A DNA stretch of 64,000 nt from Cerrena zonata (lineage: Eukaryota > Basidiomycota > Agaricomycetes > Polyporales > Cerrenaceae), in contig JASBNA010000067.1 of the NCBI GenBank assembly GCA_038087015.1, positions 1 through 64,000 of the forward strand, given 5' to 3'. The notes under the pieces are model-generated. The model did not search any database. It was not told the DNA's origin and saw nothing but the letters and a program-made list of their open reading frames with translations. The position numbers and the translations under genes are program-made. Shown piece by piece: positions 33,249-42,784 of the stretch. Positions within the stretch are counted from its first letter, which is position 1. Every line of letters begins with the position of its first letter.

Positions 33249-34958
33249 ATGACTTCAGAACTAGCCTGGAAGGAATATGAGACGTTGGTTCACCACCAAA
33301 ATAACGGCCAGCAAATAACAGCTAGCAGATTCGAGAAATTGGGAGAGAAGATTGAAGCTAGTAATGAGTTTGAGTCTGACTCTTATCAGAGATATAAATG
33401 GATGAAGTTAAGAAAAGATATCGAGACGCTTATACTGCAGTTAAGCCGGGAGAATATAAAAGACACTGCTGTGAGCTTGTTTGGATTGAATTTGCATAGA
33501 GGTAAAGGGATACTTATACGAAGTATAATCAAGCAGCAAATTCAAGAACCTAAAAACACGGCGATATATTCTTCATTAATATCAATCATAAATCTGAAAA
33601 TAACCGATGTGGGAAAAGTATTGGGGAGCAGATTGATCGTGCAGTTTAAAAAGAACTATATACGAAATAACCGGAGGTTAGTTCGTAATTCTATTACGTT
33701 TATGTGTCAACTAGTTAATCAGAGAGTAATAAATGAGATCATAATTTTAGAGATACTACAAATCTTGTTGGATAAGAAACCAACGAGCCAAGGCATTGAA
33801 TTGAGCTGTGAGATTATAAAACTTAATGGTAAGTTGTTAATGGGGAGTGCCAGAAGTGCATTTGATATGATTATAACTCGATTAAGGAACTTAATGGGAG
33901 AAATATCAATTGATGAAAAAGGGATGCAGAAAATTGAGAATATTTTCAGATTGAGTAGAAACCAATTTCGGTTCTTCAAGATTTTAGAAGAAGATTTAGA
34001 CTTGATCGAAGAAGAAGATCAAACCACTCATATAATTGATATAAACGATGAAATAGACATGAAAATTGATCAGGACTACTATGAATATGATGGAAACTAC
34101 GAAGATAATGAAAAGGCGTATGAGAACATACGGAAAGACATATTAGGAGACGATGAAGAAGAAGACGAGGAAGACGAAGACGAGGAAGAAGAAGTGGCAG
34201 AGGAAGGGGAAGAACTACAAGAATTCAAAGATATGACCGAGTCCAATCTATTGAATTATCAAAAGACCATTTATTTAACGATCATGTCAAGCATGTCGTC
34301 GGACGAAGCAGTGCACAAGTTGATCAAGTTGAATCAAAGCAACCAGCAAAAAGATGAAGTTCTAATTGATATGATTATCAAATGTTGTTCGCAAGAGAAG
34401 ACTTACTCTAAGTATTATGGGGTGATTGGAGAAAAAATGATTTTAATGAAAAAATGGCATTCTATAATGGTTCAACAATTTAAACATACGTATGGGAACA
34501 TCCACGAGTACGAAAACAACCAAATCAGAAACGTAGGGAAGTTTTTTGGACATTTATTTGCCAGTGATAAGTTATCTATTGAAGAGTCATGGGACGAGAT
34601 CATAATGACCGAAGAGGAAACCAACCTGGCAAGTCGAGTCTTTATCAAGTTTATATTTCAAGAAATGATTGAAGAGATTGGAATCAAAACGGTTCATAGC
34701 ATGATCAGGGATGATGCGGTCAAGGGCAAAATCAGTGGGTTATTCCCGGTGAATGGGTCCGACTTGGACCACGTCAGGTTCCTGATCAATTACTTCACTG
34801 CCATTGGGCTCGGGGTGCTAACCGAAGAAATGAGACTGGGGTTGGCCCAACTGACCCGGGGACGATCCAGGTCAATTAGCAGCCATTCGAGTTATTCCCG
34901 AAGCGGTTCCAGCTCGAGGTCGAGGTCCTACAGTAGGTCCAGATCCAACAGTCCATGA
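33249..34958 (+). CDS. CWC22: Spliceosome factor Cwc22 (MIF4G/MA3 protein)
   Basis: Cwc22 is an essential splicing factor that helps Prp2 act on the spliceosome; its metazoan orthologue loads eIF4A3. The first in-frame ATG is 33249 (MTSELAWKEYETL), giving 569 aa; a TTG four codons upstream is not needed. Order: MIF4G domain (about 40-250, with GLNLHRGKGILIRSIIKQQ and YSSLISIINLKI), an acidic stretch (about 290-330, EEDEEDEDEEEEVAEE), MA3 domain (from NLLNYQKTIYLTIMSSMSSDEAVHKL), the conserved C-terminal region VRFLINYFTAIGLGVLTEEMR, and an RS tail ([21 protein letters not shown]). The frame is intact. It diverges from the PPR gene. Confidence 0.93.
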   Translation: MTSELAWKEYETLVHHQNNGQQITASRFEKLGEKIEASNEFESDSYQRYKWMKLRKDIETLILQLSRENIKDTAVSLFGLNLHRGKGILIRSIIKQQIQEPKNTAIYSSLISIINLKITDVGKVLGSRLIVQFKKNYIRNNRRLVRNSITFMCQLVNQRVINEIIILEILQILLDKKPTSQGIELSCEIIKLNGKLLMGSARSAFDMIITRLRNLMGEISIDEKGMQKIENIFRLSRNQFRFFKILEEDLDLIEEEDQTTHIIDINDEIDMKIDQDYYEYDGNYEDNEKAYENIRKDILGDDEEEDEEDEDEEEEVAEEGEELQEFKDMTESNLLNYQKTIYLTIMSSMSSDEAVHKLIKLNQSNQQKDEVLIDMIIKCCSQEKTYSKYYGVIGEKMILMKKWHSIMVQQFKHTYGNIHEYENNQIRNVGKFFGHLFASDKLSIEESWDEIIMTEEETNLASRVFIKFIFQEMIEEIGIKTVHSMIRDDAVKGKISGLFPVNGSDLDHVRFLINYFTAIGLGVLTEEMRLGLAQLTRGRSRSISSHSSYSRSGSSSRSRSYSRSRSNSP

Positions 34959-34970
34959 TCCTTCCACACA

Positions 34971-35036
34971 TTTACATAGATTTATATAGATTTACATAGA
35001 TTTATATAGATTTATCTAGATTTATCTAGATTTATA
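34971..35036 (+). repeat. 10-bp tandem repeat TTTAYATAGA
   Basis: About 6.5 copies in perfect 10-bp register (TTTACATAGA, TTTATATAGA, TTTATCTAGA variants), starting 12 bp after the CWC22 stop. The phase equals one helical turn. It may act in 3'-end formation, since TATATA-type efficiency elements are common in yeast terminators. Confidence 0.85.
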
Positions 35037-35164
35037 TTCATATATTCATTTATACTAGTATAGGGTCATCTGGTGTACGGATATCAATCACCACCAACAC
35101 CCATACACCACACCAATGCAAAGCCCGTTTGCCAAAAACCATCCAGAGCAGGGTTAATGGACAT

Positions 35165-35165
<1 letters not shown>

Positions 35166-35195
<30 letters not shown>

Positions 35196-35229
35196 GCAGC
35201 AGCAACAGCAGGAGTAGCAGCAACAGCAG
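35166..35229 (+). repeat. CAG/CAA trinucleotide microsatellite
   Basis: GCA/CAG triplets with occasional CAA or GTA interruptions lie in the CYC1 promoter. They are not inside an ORF. Confidence 0.9.
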
Positions 35230-35504
35230 GTAGGAGCGGACGGTAAAAGTAGGAACGGGACATTAGGACATCGGATGTACGGGCTGGCTCTCGCGATGGA
35301 TTACCGCACCTGCATACGCCTGCCAGCCAATAATAGACAAGTAGTTAACAACCAAGTTGTTTGATTTGAGCAAAAATGAAATGGCTAATGTCTGACTCTT
35401 GAACGTATAAATATAAATTTATTTCTGGAAAAAAACCCGGGTTGAATTTTCACTTTTTCCCTTTTTTTTTTCTTTTCCAATTTTTCAACTTCAATAACTA
35501 CATA

Positions 35505-35837
35505 ATGCCAGCTCCATTCGAAAAAGGTTCTGAAAAAAAAGGTGCCAACTTATTTAAAACCAGATGTTTACAATGTCACACTGTTGAAAAAGGTGGTGCT
35601 CATAAAGTTGGTCCAAATTTGAATGGTGTTTTCGGAAGAAAATCCGGTCAAGCTGCTGGTTTCTCTTATACCGATGCCAACAAGAAAAAGGGTGTTGAAT
35701 GGTCTGAACAAACCATGTCTGATTACTTGGAAAACCCAAAGAAATACATTCCTGGTACCAAGATGGCTTTTGGTGGTTTGAAAAAACCAAAGGATAGAAA
35801 TGATTTGATTACTTATTTGGTTAAAGCTACTAAATAA
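35505..35837 (+). CDS. CYC1: Cytochrome c
   Basis: This soluble intermembrane-space haem protein carries electrons from complex III to IV. The start is ATG 35505 ([13 protein letters not shown]), the known N-terminus of ascomycete cytochrome c; the open frame extends further upstream only through T-rich leader. The 110-aa product has CLQCH haem attachment (C21, C24, H25), the axial Met in YIPGTKMAF (M87) and the conserved [18 protein letters not shown] block. The promoter has CCAAT, TATA and Rap1-type elements. The frame is intact. Confidence 0.98.
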   Translation: MPAPFEKGSEKKGANLFKTRCLQCHTVEKGGAHKVGPNLNGVFGRKSGQAAGFSYTDANKKKGVEWSEQTMSDYLENPKKYIPGTKMAFGGLKKPKDRNDLITYLVKATK

Positions 35838-36233
35838 GTTGCTCAACTACGTGGTCATGATATACTTTTAGAAAAGTTCCTTTACATTTTTATTCTTTTA
35901 TTTATTTAAAATTACTCATATAATTCTTTTATCTTTTTATATTGCTAATGAAGGCTTTTTTCTTTCATTGATTGAAAAGGTGCTCATTGGCTGAAAAATT
36001 TTCCATTTGGCAATTTTCAACTATAAGAAGAGGAAAATCATAAAAGTAAAGCTATCTCTATTCATTTTGTTCTTTGTACATAATTACTTAATATAAACTT
36101 TGTTACCTATGGATGACTGTAGACCTTTTAAACGAAACCGATGGATTTTTTGCAAAACGGCCAAAAGAAAAGAAAAAAAAAATGTACGGAGGTGAAAAAT
36201 TGAACAATTGACAGCATCTTCTCTTTAACAAGG
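35838..36233. promoter_or_regulatory. CYC1-PLP2 intergenic region with a Rap1-like site
   Basis: AT-rich. AATGTACGGAGGT at 36181-36193 reads ACCTCCGTACATT on the minus strand, 12 of 13 positions of the Rap1 consensus, about 41 bp before the PLP2 ATG. No gene is seen. Confidence 0.45.
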
Positions 36234-36986
36234 ATGTCAATGAATGACTTTAAGATCCCAGTGGAGGTGGATCCAACTGAAGATACCGAGTGGAATGATA
36301 TCTTGAGAGAGAAAGGAATCATTCCGGAAAGACCTCCTTCTCCAACACAACAATTAGAGGAAGCGTTGGAAGAAGCCGTTAGAAATCAACACGAAAATAG
36401 ATTAGAGTCAAAAGATTTAGATGAACTAGATGAATTAGAAGACGAAGAGGATGAAGCGTTTTTAAACGAATACAAATTCAAACGATTAGCAGAATTGAAA
36501 AAACTAAGTGAACGAAAGAAATTCGGAACAGTTTTCCACATTAATAAACCAGAATACGAAAAAGAAGTAACTTTAGCCTCGAATGAAAATCAACCGGTTA
36601 TAGTCCACATGTCTTTACAATCATCTTTACAAAGTAGATTATTATCTTCTCATTTCATCCAGTTAGCCACTAAATTCCCCGAGCTAAAATTCGTTGATAT
36701 CCCTGCTAATAGATGCGTTGAAAATTACCCAGAATCAAATTGCCCAACTCTATTAATCTACTTGAATAAAGACGTTGTTAAACAATTCATCACCTTAACC
36801 CAATTAGGTGGTAACGATACCAAACTAAAAGACTTGGAGCAAGTCTTGATCAATGTTAATGCAATTAATGAAAATGATAAACGATTACTTATCAACCATC
36901 TAGATGACGACTTGGAAGATGACCGCAGATTGCGATTCATGAAGAAATCAATCAGAGAAAACGATAGCGACGATGATTTCGATTAA
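36234..36986 (+). CDS. PLP2: Phosducin-like protein, CCT chaperonin cofactor
   Basis: Plp2 assists the CCT chaperonin in folding tubulin and actin and is essential in S. cerevisiae. The 250-aa protein begins VEVDPTEDTEWNDILREKGIIPE, the signature N-terminus of the PDCD5-unrelated PhLP2/PhLP3 group. A charged helical region follows, then a thioredoxin-like fold (about 85-200: FGTVFHINKPEYEKEVT, PVIVHMSL, FVDIPANRCVENYPESNCPTLLIY) and an acidic C-terminus ending NDSDDDFD. Start ATG 36234. Plp1 is the alternative, but the N-terminal motif favours Plp2. The frame is intact. Confidence 0.88.
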   Translation: MSMNDFKIPVEVDPTEDTEWNDILREKGIIPERPPSPTQQLEEALEEAVRNQHENRLESKDLDELDELEDEEDEAFLNEYKFKRLAELKKLSERKKFGTVFHINKPEYEKEVTLASNENQPVIVHMSLQSSLQSRLLSSHFIQLATKFPELKFVDIPANRCVENYPESNCPTLLIYLNKDVVKQFITLTQLGGNDTKLKDLEQVLINVNAINENDKRLLINHLDDDLEDDRRLRFMKKSIRENDSDDDFD

Positions 36987-37863
36987 TCTGCTTGTATATA
37001 CTTTATATAGCTCTTTATCAATATATTTATATATTCATCTATACACTGGGTGCACGGGTCTATCGCCCCAAGACCCTTTGGAAATTTGCAGCGAAACGTC
37101 AAGCCTTTCGAATAACTATCTTCTTTTGGTATATTGCCGATTCAACTTCCACCACTCGGATAAACCTTGCAATACACTCAGATTACCTCAAACATACTCA
37201 TAGATCCACCCGTCATCGTAGACTCCCACTGACTCATTCAAATCAATCGACTCGACTTGTTCCTCCGGTACGAAAAAAAGAACCTTCAGTTCCAACTTGT
37301 TACCAAAAAAACTTCTCTTCTTTCACCGTTTCCCTCAAACAAAACCCACCCCGGTCCCCAGTACCCAGGTCTCCGTATTACCGTCGTGTGATTGTTCTGT
37401 CGTGTGAACCTTGTGGTTATCATTTGCTTCTGGTTTTGGTTCTGATTTGTCGTGTACCGACCCCATCATCAAATTCACAAATCTGATTTCATTTTGTTTC
37501 TTTCATTCAATTGCATCAGCTATTTGTGATTACCAAACTGCAATACTTTGTCTAGTCCTATCTCTCTGCTTGGTCTTAGTTGGTTGGGTTTGACTTTCCG
37601 GTTCATTTAGTCTGGTTTTGAGTTTTTTCTGTCACTCGGTCGTTCGTTCAACGGTACGCAACTCACTTACTTCCATCAAATTTGAAAAAAATAATTGGCA
37701 ACAAGGTTAACTCACTTCAGCCATATAGAAAGGTTTCAAAGACATAGATAGAACTGCTGTCACATATTGAAATAAGGTTCCTTTCCCTTCCTTTTTTCGG
37801 TTTCTTTTTTTTTTTTATTTTTTTTGCATTATCATTTTCATGTTTGATACCTAAACTCCAGTC
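36987..37863. other. UBP8 upstream region / long 5' leader
   Basis: This 877-bp gap between co-directional genes is C/T-rich on the plus strand through 37150-37660, then holds T tracts at 37806-37826 and the UBP8 start. GGGTGCACGGGT near 37047 is a weak Rap1-like word. The open frames are not protein-like. Confidence 0.45.
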
Positions 37864-39497
37864 ATGTCATCACGGAAAACTATTCCTGGGAAAGGTATTA
37901 CAACAAATGGGTATCATAATGATCTCGATTACGAGAATGGTGAAATAACTCAGGAAGTCACTCCACCCCCAGATAATTTTGGTCATATCAAATCTTGTCA
38001 ACATATCAAATCAGTCTTGGACTCGAAGGCCCATGATAACGTCTTGATAACTTATAAGCAAGCAGTTAACATAACTGTTACTAATAATAAGAACTATAGT
38101 AACAAGAAATTTACAATGAAGAAGGACGGTTCCTCAATATTATCTAATAAGCTACAAGATTTGAAATTGAAGTCATTAAAATGTACTGATTGCTCACTCA
38201 ATAATTTTTATAATAACTTTATTTGCTTACAATGTCCTCATGTTGGATGCTTTCATAATTCCAATCATGCTTATAACCACTACAAGTTGAATCAACATTT
38301 ATTTGCTATTGATTCATATAATGGATTACTATATTGTTTTTCGTGTGGAGATTATGTTAATAATTCAAAATTAGAAAAAATTCGATTACAAATTTTAACT
38401 AATGATGATTCGGTTGAAAAATTTAATAAAATTGAAAGTAATAATGATAATAATGAAGAATATCTATTACCTTCCAAACAAGCAATGAATGGATTAAAAG
38501 GATTCATAAATCTCGGATCAACTTGTTTTATGAGTTGTATTTTACAAAGCTTTATTCATAATCCAATTTTAAAGTATCAATTTTTCAATAATGATTATCA
38601 TTTTCTTAATTGTGATAGTAATCATGATTATATGAATGGGTTAATCGACGAAAATAATGCATGCATAACTTGCAGTATTGATAACATTTTTAAAGGTTTT
38701 TTCACCTCAAATAATCCTGAAGGTTTTGGTATGACTAATTTATTAATGACTGCTTGGTTAAAAAAAAATCATTAGCAGGATTTCAAGAACAAGATGCTCA
38801 TGAATTTTGGCAATTTCTTTTAAATGAATTTCATCTGGACTATGAACGAATTAATAAGAAATTAAATGCCAATCATTTAGTTGATGATGATTTTAATTGC
38901 AAATGTATTACTCATACTACATTTTCTGGTCAATTAAATAGTTCAATTAAATGTTTGAACTGTGATTCAATCACCGAGACTATTGATCCTTTAATTGATT
39001 TATCTTTAGAAATGAATCATTTGAATCATTTAACAAATCCAACTTTATACGATTGTCTCGATTTATTCACAAAAGATGAAAAATTAGACGTTATGTATAC
39101 TTGTCAACATTGTGAAACCAAATCAAAAGCAATAAAATCTTTGAAAATTAAAAAATTACCTCCAGTTTTATCAATTCAATTGAAAAGATTTGAACATAAT
39201 TTATATAATGACGTTTCTTCTAAAATTGAAACTCCAGTTAAAACTCCATTATTCTTAAATTTAACAAAATATACTTCTGACGTTTCTGACGATGAAATCG
39301 ATCAAAACAAAATCTATGAATTATTTACGGTTGTTTCTCATATCGGTAGCGTAAATACTGGTCATTATATAGTAATGATCAAAAATGGTGATGGTAAATG
39401 GTTCAGATTTGATGACAGTGTCATATCAATTGTTTCTCAAGATGAAGTAATGAATACAAATGCATACCTCTTATTTTATATAACTCATAGAATATAA
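37864..39497 (+). CDS. UBP8: SAGA deubiquitinase Ubp8 (USP22 family), one -1 frame break
   Basis: Ubp8 removes ubiquitin from histone H2B within the SAGA DUB module. The N-terminal part holds a ZnF-UBP domain: CQH near residue 45, CTDCSLNN, CLQCPHVGCF, H-rich NHAYNHYKLNQH and CFSCGDYV. The USP domain has the Cys box NLGSTCFMSCILQS, QEQDAHEFWQFLL, a CNCD/CQHCET zinc knuckle, PPVLSIQLKRFEH and the His box SVNTGHYIVMIK. The first frame stops at about 38775 after TAWLKKNH. The second continues with LAGFQEQDAHEF. An A9 run (38760-38768) is the break; one more A restores a 544-aa protein. A-AAA-AAA would also fit a -1 slippery site, but this is more likely an indel error. Confidence 0.92.
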
Positions 39498-40257
39498 TCT
39501 CTATTTTTATCGTTTCTCACCCCTTTCCCTCGATAACATATTGCATATCTTCTATTCTAGTCTTTTCTTCTATATACATAATATATTTTTAGCATTTCAA
39601 GATCCAAAGGGTTAGCTCCTTGGAAACAACAAAAGCTCATAAAATACCAATAAGCCCTTTTAAATGCTAAAAATATCCTGGCAAATTGGTCTTATGGTCT
39701 TGTGATCTTTAACTGGGAAAAATTAACACTGAAATCAACGCACCAGTTTCCCGTCGTTCCCTCTGTTGATTGTGTTTTATTACGGAAATATACTCAACTA
39801 AAAGGTGAAGACTGCATACCTCTAGCTCACCACCTCCCATAATCCTCCCACCACCGAGATCAGGGGTTACGTGAAATTATTCTTTTAACCAACCCTTTGA
39901 ATAAGATGCGATTAGCGACTTACACTCGATACCTTTAACGAATGACCATCGGCTCATACCCTTGCCCTATTTGTAGCAAACATGAGTGAACGTGTGGTTT
40001 GATAACCGGTTTCATCATTCCTATTTATCTTCAAAGCTGACTGAATTAATTCATTTTACACCATTTACAAAAACGCATCAAGCTCCAAAGGGTAATCCAA
40101 TGGTGTGCGTTGCGTCAAAAATTCTAGAACTGCAAAAAAACGCACCAAAAACAAAAAAAAAAAAGAGAAAAAGGTTGCAATATCTATGCAGGTACATGCA
40201 CCTTGTACCGAAAGCACCAAATTCAATCAATTTATTCAACGTTCGCAGGATATGATT

Positions 40258-40289
<32 letters not shown>

Positions 40290-41263
40290 CACCACGAGAG
40301 ATGAGTAGCGATGAGAATGATGACAGTACTGAGAATGATGTCAGCACTGAGAATGATGTCAGCACTGAGAATGAAGTGGCGATAAGAATGGAAGAGGATG
40401 GGAGAAAAAGTAGGTTTGTATGCACCGGTGGGCACCGGTGGTTTGTACCTTTCGAATATTAAAGGCTTGTCGTGAAATGAGGTATTGAAATGTGGTACTC
40501 TGAAATTACGGATACTCCGAGAGAAAAGTAGAAGAGAAATTTGCTTTCCAATCGGTTGAAATCCAATGGTACCTTGCTTGTACCTTTTATCGGAACATTT
40601 CTTGTGAGTTGCTCGAATGGATTGGCCATAATCCGATCAATTATAATACCGACAATCGCAACCGGGAAGGATCAACTACTAATGCACGAATATAGTTACA
40701 TTGTTGACGCGTTTAATACAAGGGCATTAATTTCTTCTATTGTTGTGAAATTTTTTTTGATAAAACGGATCAAGTAAATTACTCACTATACATTGGGTTA
40801 AATACGTTTCTAATCGAAGGTTTTCAGAAGTTGTTTTAGTACATCTTGCTCTTGCTGAAGTCGCTTGCTATAGGAACGTTTTGTGATAATACTTTTGAAC
40901 CGACAACGTTTCTTCAAAAACTGAGCAAGTCTGTACCGTTCATGTTCAAGCCTGCCCTCTTCCTTAATTCTTTTTCAATATGAGCTAATACGGTGCCGAA
41001 GTCCAGGATTTCTTTTTGCTTTTTATTTTATAGTCTTGTTTATTGTTTTGATTTTGCATTTCTTGAAACCTAAAATAATTTAGAAGGGATTATTTTCCAA
41101 ATCATTTGTACCTTTTCATAAAGCGGTATAAATAGATTCACCAAAACCCCCACGCGTGTAATTAGTTTTCAGTTTTCGATAGTGTATAATAATATTCGAA
41201 ATATCTTGTTTTTAAATCATTATTTGAGTTTTTTCCTTCGTTTTAACCTTTCTCTTAATAAAA
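39498..41263. other. 1.8-kb intergenic region with microsatellite and 18-bp repeat
   Basis: Between UBP8 and the GH76 gene. It contains AGC triplets at 40257-40287, an 18-bp tandem repeat at 40318-40374, a 10-bp duplication GCACCGGTGG (about 40420-40440), and TATAAATAGA with CACGCGTG near 41130-41160, just upstream of the GH76 gene. A 53-aa ORF (40301-40462) is possible but unsupported. No tRNA is seen. Confidence 0.5.
40257..40374 (+). repeat. AGC microsatellite followed by 18-bp tandem repeat
   Basis: About ten AGC triplets come first. Three copies of an 18-mer ending CAGCACTGAGAATGA then follow (first copy CAGTACTGAGAATGA). The 18-mers keep one frame open and would encode a repeated STENDV hexapeptide if translated from ATG 40301. 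Confidence 0.75.
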
Positions 41264-42472
41264 ATGTTATTTTTTAACTTGAGTATCTGGATTTTTTTTG
41301 TTGCAAATACCTTAGGTGCTCCTTCAATTGTTAAGAAAGATGATGATTTAGATACTACCACTGCTTTTGCTGATGCGGTTAATGCTACTTGGGATACTTT
41401 TTGGGATAATTCTAAAAACGCTTGGAATGTCGATGATCCAGCTTGTGGTGATTCGTTTTCATATCCTTCAGTTTGGAAAGCTGCTGTTGCCAGTAAAGCC
41501 ATTAGTGATACTTTTGATAAAACCAAAATCTATGAAGTAACTCAAAGTTTGATTGATAATTATAAAAATTCTGATGGTTGGTTTTCTGCAACTACTGCAA
41601 AAGATGATGATGTCTACACTGATGATAACAGTCAAGTTGTTTGGGTCTTACTTGATTCTTATAAATATACCGGTACGATTGACCATTTAACAGTTGCAGA
41701 AAAAGTCTTATCAAATATAAAAGATCAATGGGATTCTTCTATTGGTGGGGTCAAATGGAGTATCAATGGAGATTATGTTGCATCCATTTCAACTGCTGAA
41801 TCTGCTTTGGCTGCTATCAGATTATATCAATTAAACAATGATGAGTCTTTACTTGAATTTTCTAAGACATGTATCGACTTTTTATTTGATAAATTACAAG
41901 ATCCCTCGGATCATCTCTTATATGATGGTATCACTGTTTCTTCAGGTGAGGTTAATAAAGGTAAACTTACTTATACCGTCGGTACAACTATTTCAACCCT
42001 CTCTTATTTGATTAAAACTACCGGTGATCAAAGCTATAACGATAAAGCAGTTCAATTAGCAAAAGCTGCAATCAATAAAAATGGTGCATTTTACACTAAC
42101 GGCTATTGGAATAACCAATTGCAATACATTCATTTATTATACGCTGGTTTTGTTGACTTGATTACTGTTTCAACCGCTGATAATCAGAAACAAAGTGGGT
42201 TTTATCAAAAATTAATCTCTGAAATGAATAGACAGGCTACTTATACTTATGATTATTTGCAAATCAGTAAGGGTTACTATTATCATAATGTCTACACTTA
42301 TACTGACCAAATGTATTCCAAATATACCTCTAAATTTGGATCTTCGAAATCTTACAATGCAAACTCAAAAAATTTCTGTGGTGGTGATGTTAACGGTACT
42401 CCAAAGAAAGATTTAATGGATAACGCATCAGCTGCTCAAATTTTTTATGAACTCAGTAGAGTTTCTTCTTAA
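41264..42472 (+). CDS. Secreted GH76 family protein (alpha-1,6-mannanase type)
   Basis: The 402-aa protein has a signal peptide (1-18, LSIWIFFVANTLGAP) and a KK site at about 24-25. A GH76 fold follows: paired tryptophans WDTFWDNSKNAWNVDD, the catalytic double aspartate in VYTDDNSQVVWVLL, then GGVKWSINGDYVASISTAESALAAI, YTVGTTISTLSYLI, GYWNNQLQYIHLLYAGFVDL and a C-terminal NCGGD-like FCGGD. GH76 includes bacterial endo-1,6-mannanases and the yeast wall-crosslinking proteins Dfg5/Dcw1. Those two carry a GPI signal, whereas this protein ends YELSRVSS without a hydrophobic tail. It is therefore predicted to be soluble and extracellular. The opposite-strand frame at 41212-41526 is a shadow. Confidence 0.85.
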   Translation: MLFFNLSIWIFFVANTLGAPSIVKKDDDLDTTTAFADAVNATWDTFWDNSKNAWNVDDPACGDSFSYPSVWKAAVASKAISDTFDKTKIYEVTQSLIDNYKNSDGWFSATTAKDDDVYTDDNSQVVWVLLDSYKYTGTIDHLTVAEKVLSNIKDQWDSSIGGVKWSINGDYVASISTAESALAAIRLYQLNNDESLLEFSKTCIDFLFDKLQDPSDHLLYDGITVSSGEVNKGKLTYTVGTTISTLSYLIKTTGDQSYNDKAVQLAKAAINKNGAFYTNGYWNNQLQYIHLLYAGFVDLITVSTADNQKQSGFYQKLISEMNRQATYTYDYLQISKGYYYHNVYTYTDQMYSKYTSKFGSSKSYNANSKNFCGGDVNGTPKKDLMDNASAAQIFYELSRVSS

Positions 42473-42784
42473 CCCCCTTTAATTCTTATATTATTCTATT
42501 TATTTATCTTCACTAATTTTTGGTTTGGTTTCGGTTCGTATTTTATAATATATTTTTGTCTTTTTATAGTTATTAAATAAAAAAGTCTAGCTATAGTATT
42601 TCAACTTTAACTCAGAATCGTATCGTATTACAAGAAGTCAATTTAAAAAGGGTATAATAATTGTACATTAATAAGTTAATCATATAAGATAAATGCAAAA
42701 GAACTGAAAAAAGTAACCTTGGAAAACGTTAAAAATAATATAATACAAGCTTTATCTTGAAATCAAAAGAAAAGACATAAAAAA
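42473..42784. other. Convergent intergenic region GH76 / YOR1
   Basis: AT-rich 3' flanks of two convergent genes with TATATA-type words near 42545. No gene is seen. Confidence 0.5.

Larger units (their letters stand above)
34959..35504 (+). promoter_or_regulatory. CYC1 promoter: three Rap1-type sites, CAG tract, CCAAT, TATA
   Basis: In order: a Rap1-like site on the minus strand at 35072-35084 (ATATCCGTACACC; its GGTGTACGGAT core also resembles Candida telomere repeats); a perfect Rap1 site ACACCCATACACC at 35097-35109; a CAG/CAA microsatellite at 35166-35229; a third Rap1 core (GATGTACGGG, 35274-35283); CCAAT at 35327-35331, a HAP-complex site expected for cytochrome c; and TATAAATA at 35406-35413, about 92 bp before the ATG. 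Confidence 0.65.

Noticed and set aside
40301..40462. 53-aa ORF with repeated STENDV units
   Set aside because: It derives from an 18-bp tandem repeat next to a microsatellite. It has no signal, domain or promoter evidence.
41212..41526. 104-aa minus-strand ORF
   Set aside because: It is the antisense shadow of the GH76 signal-peptide region.
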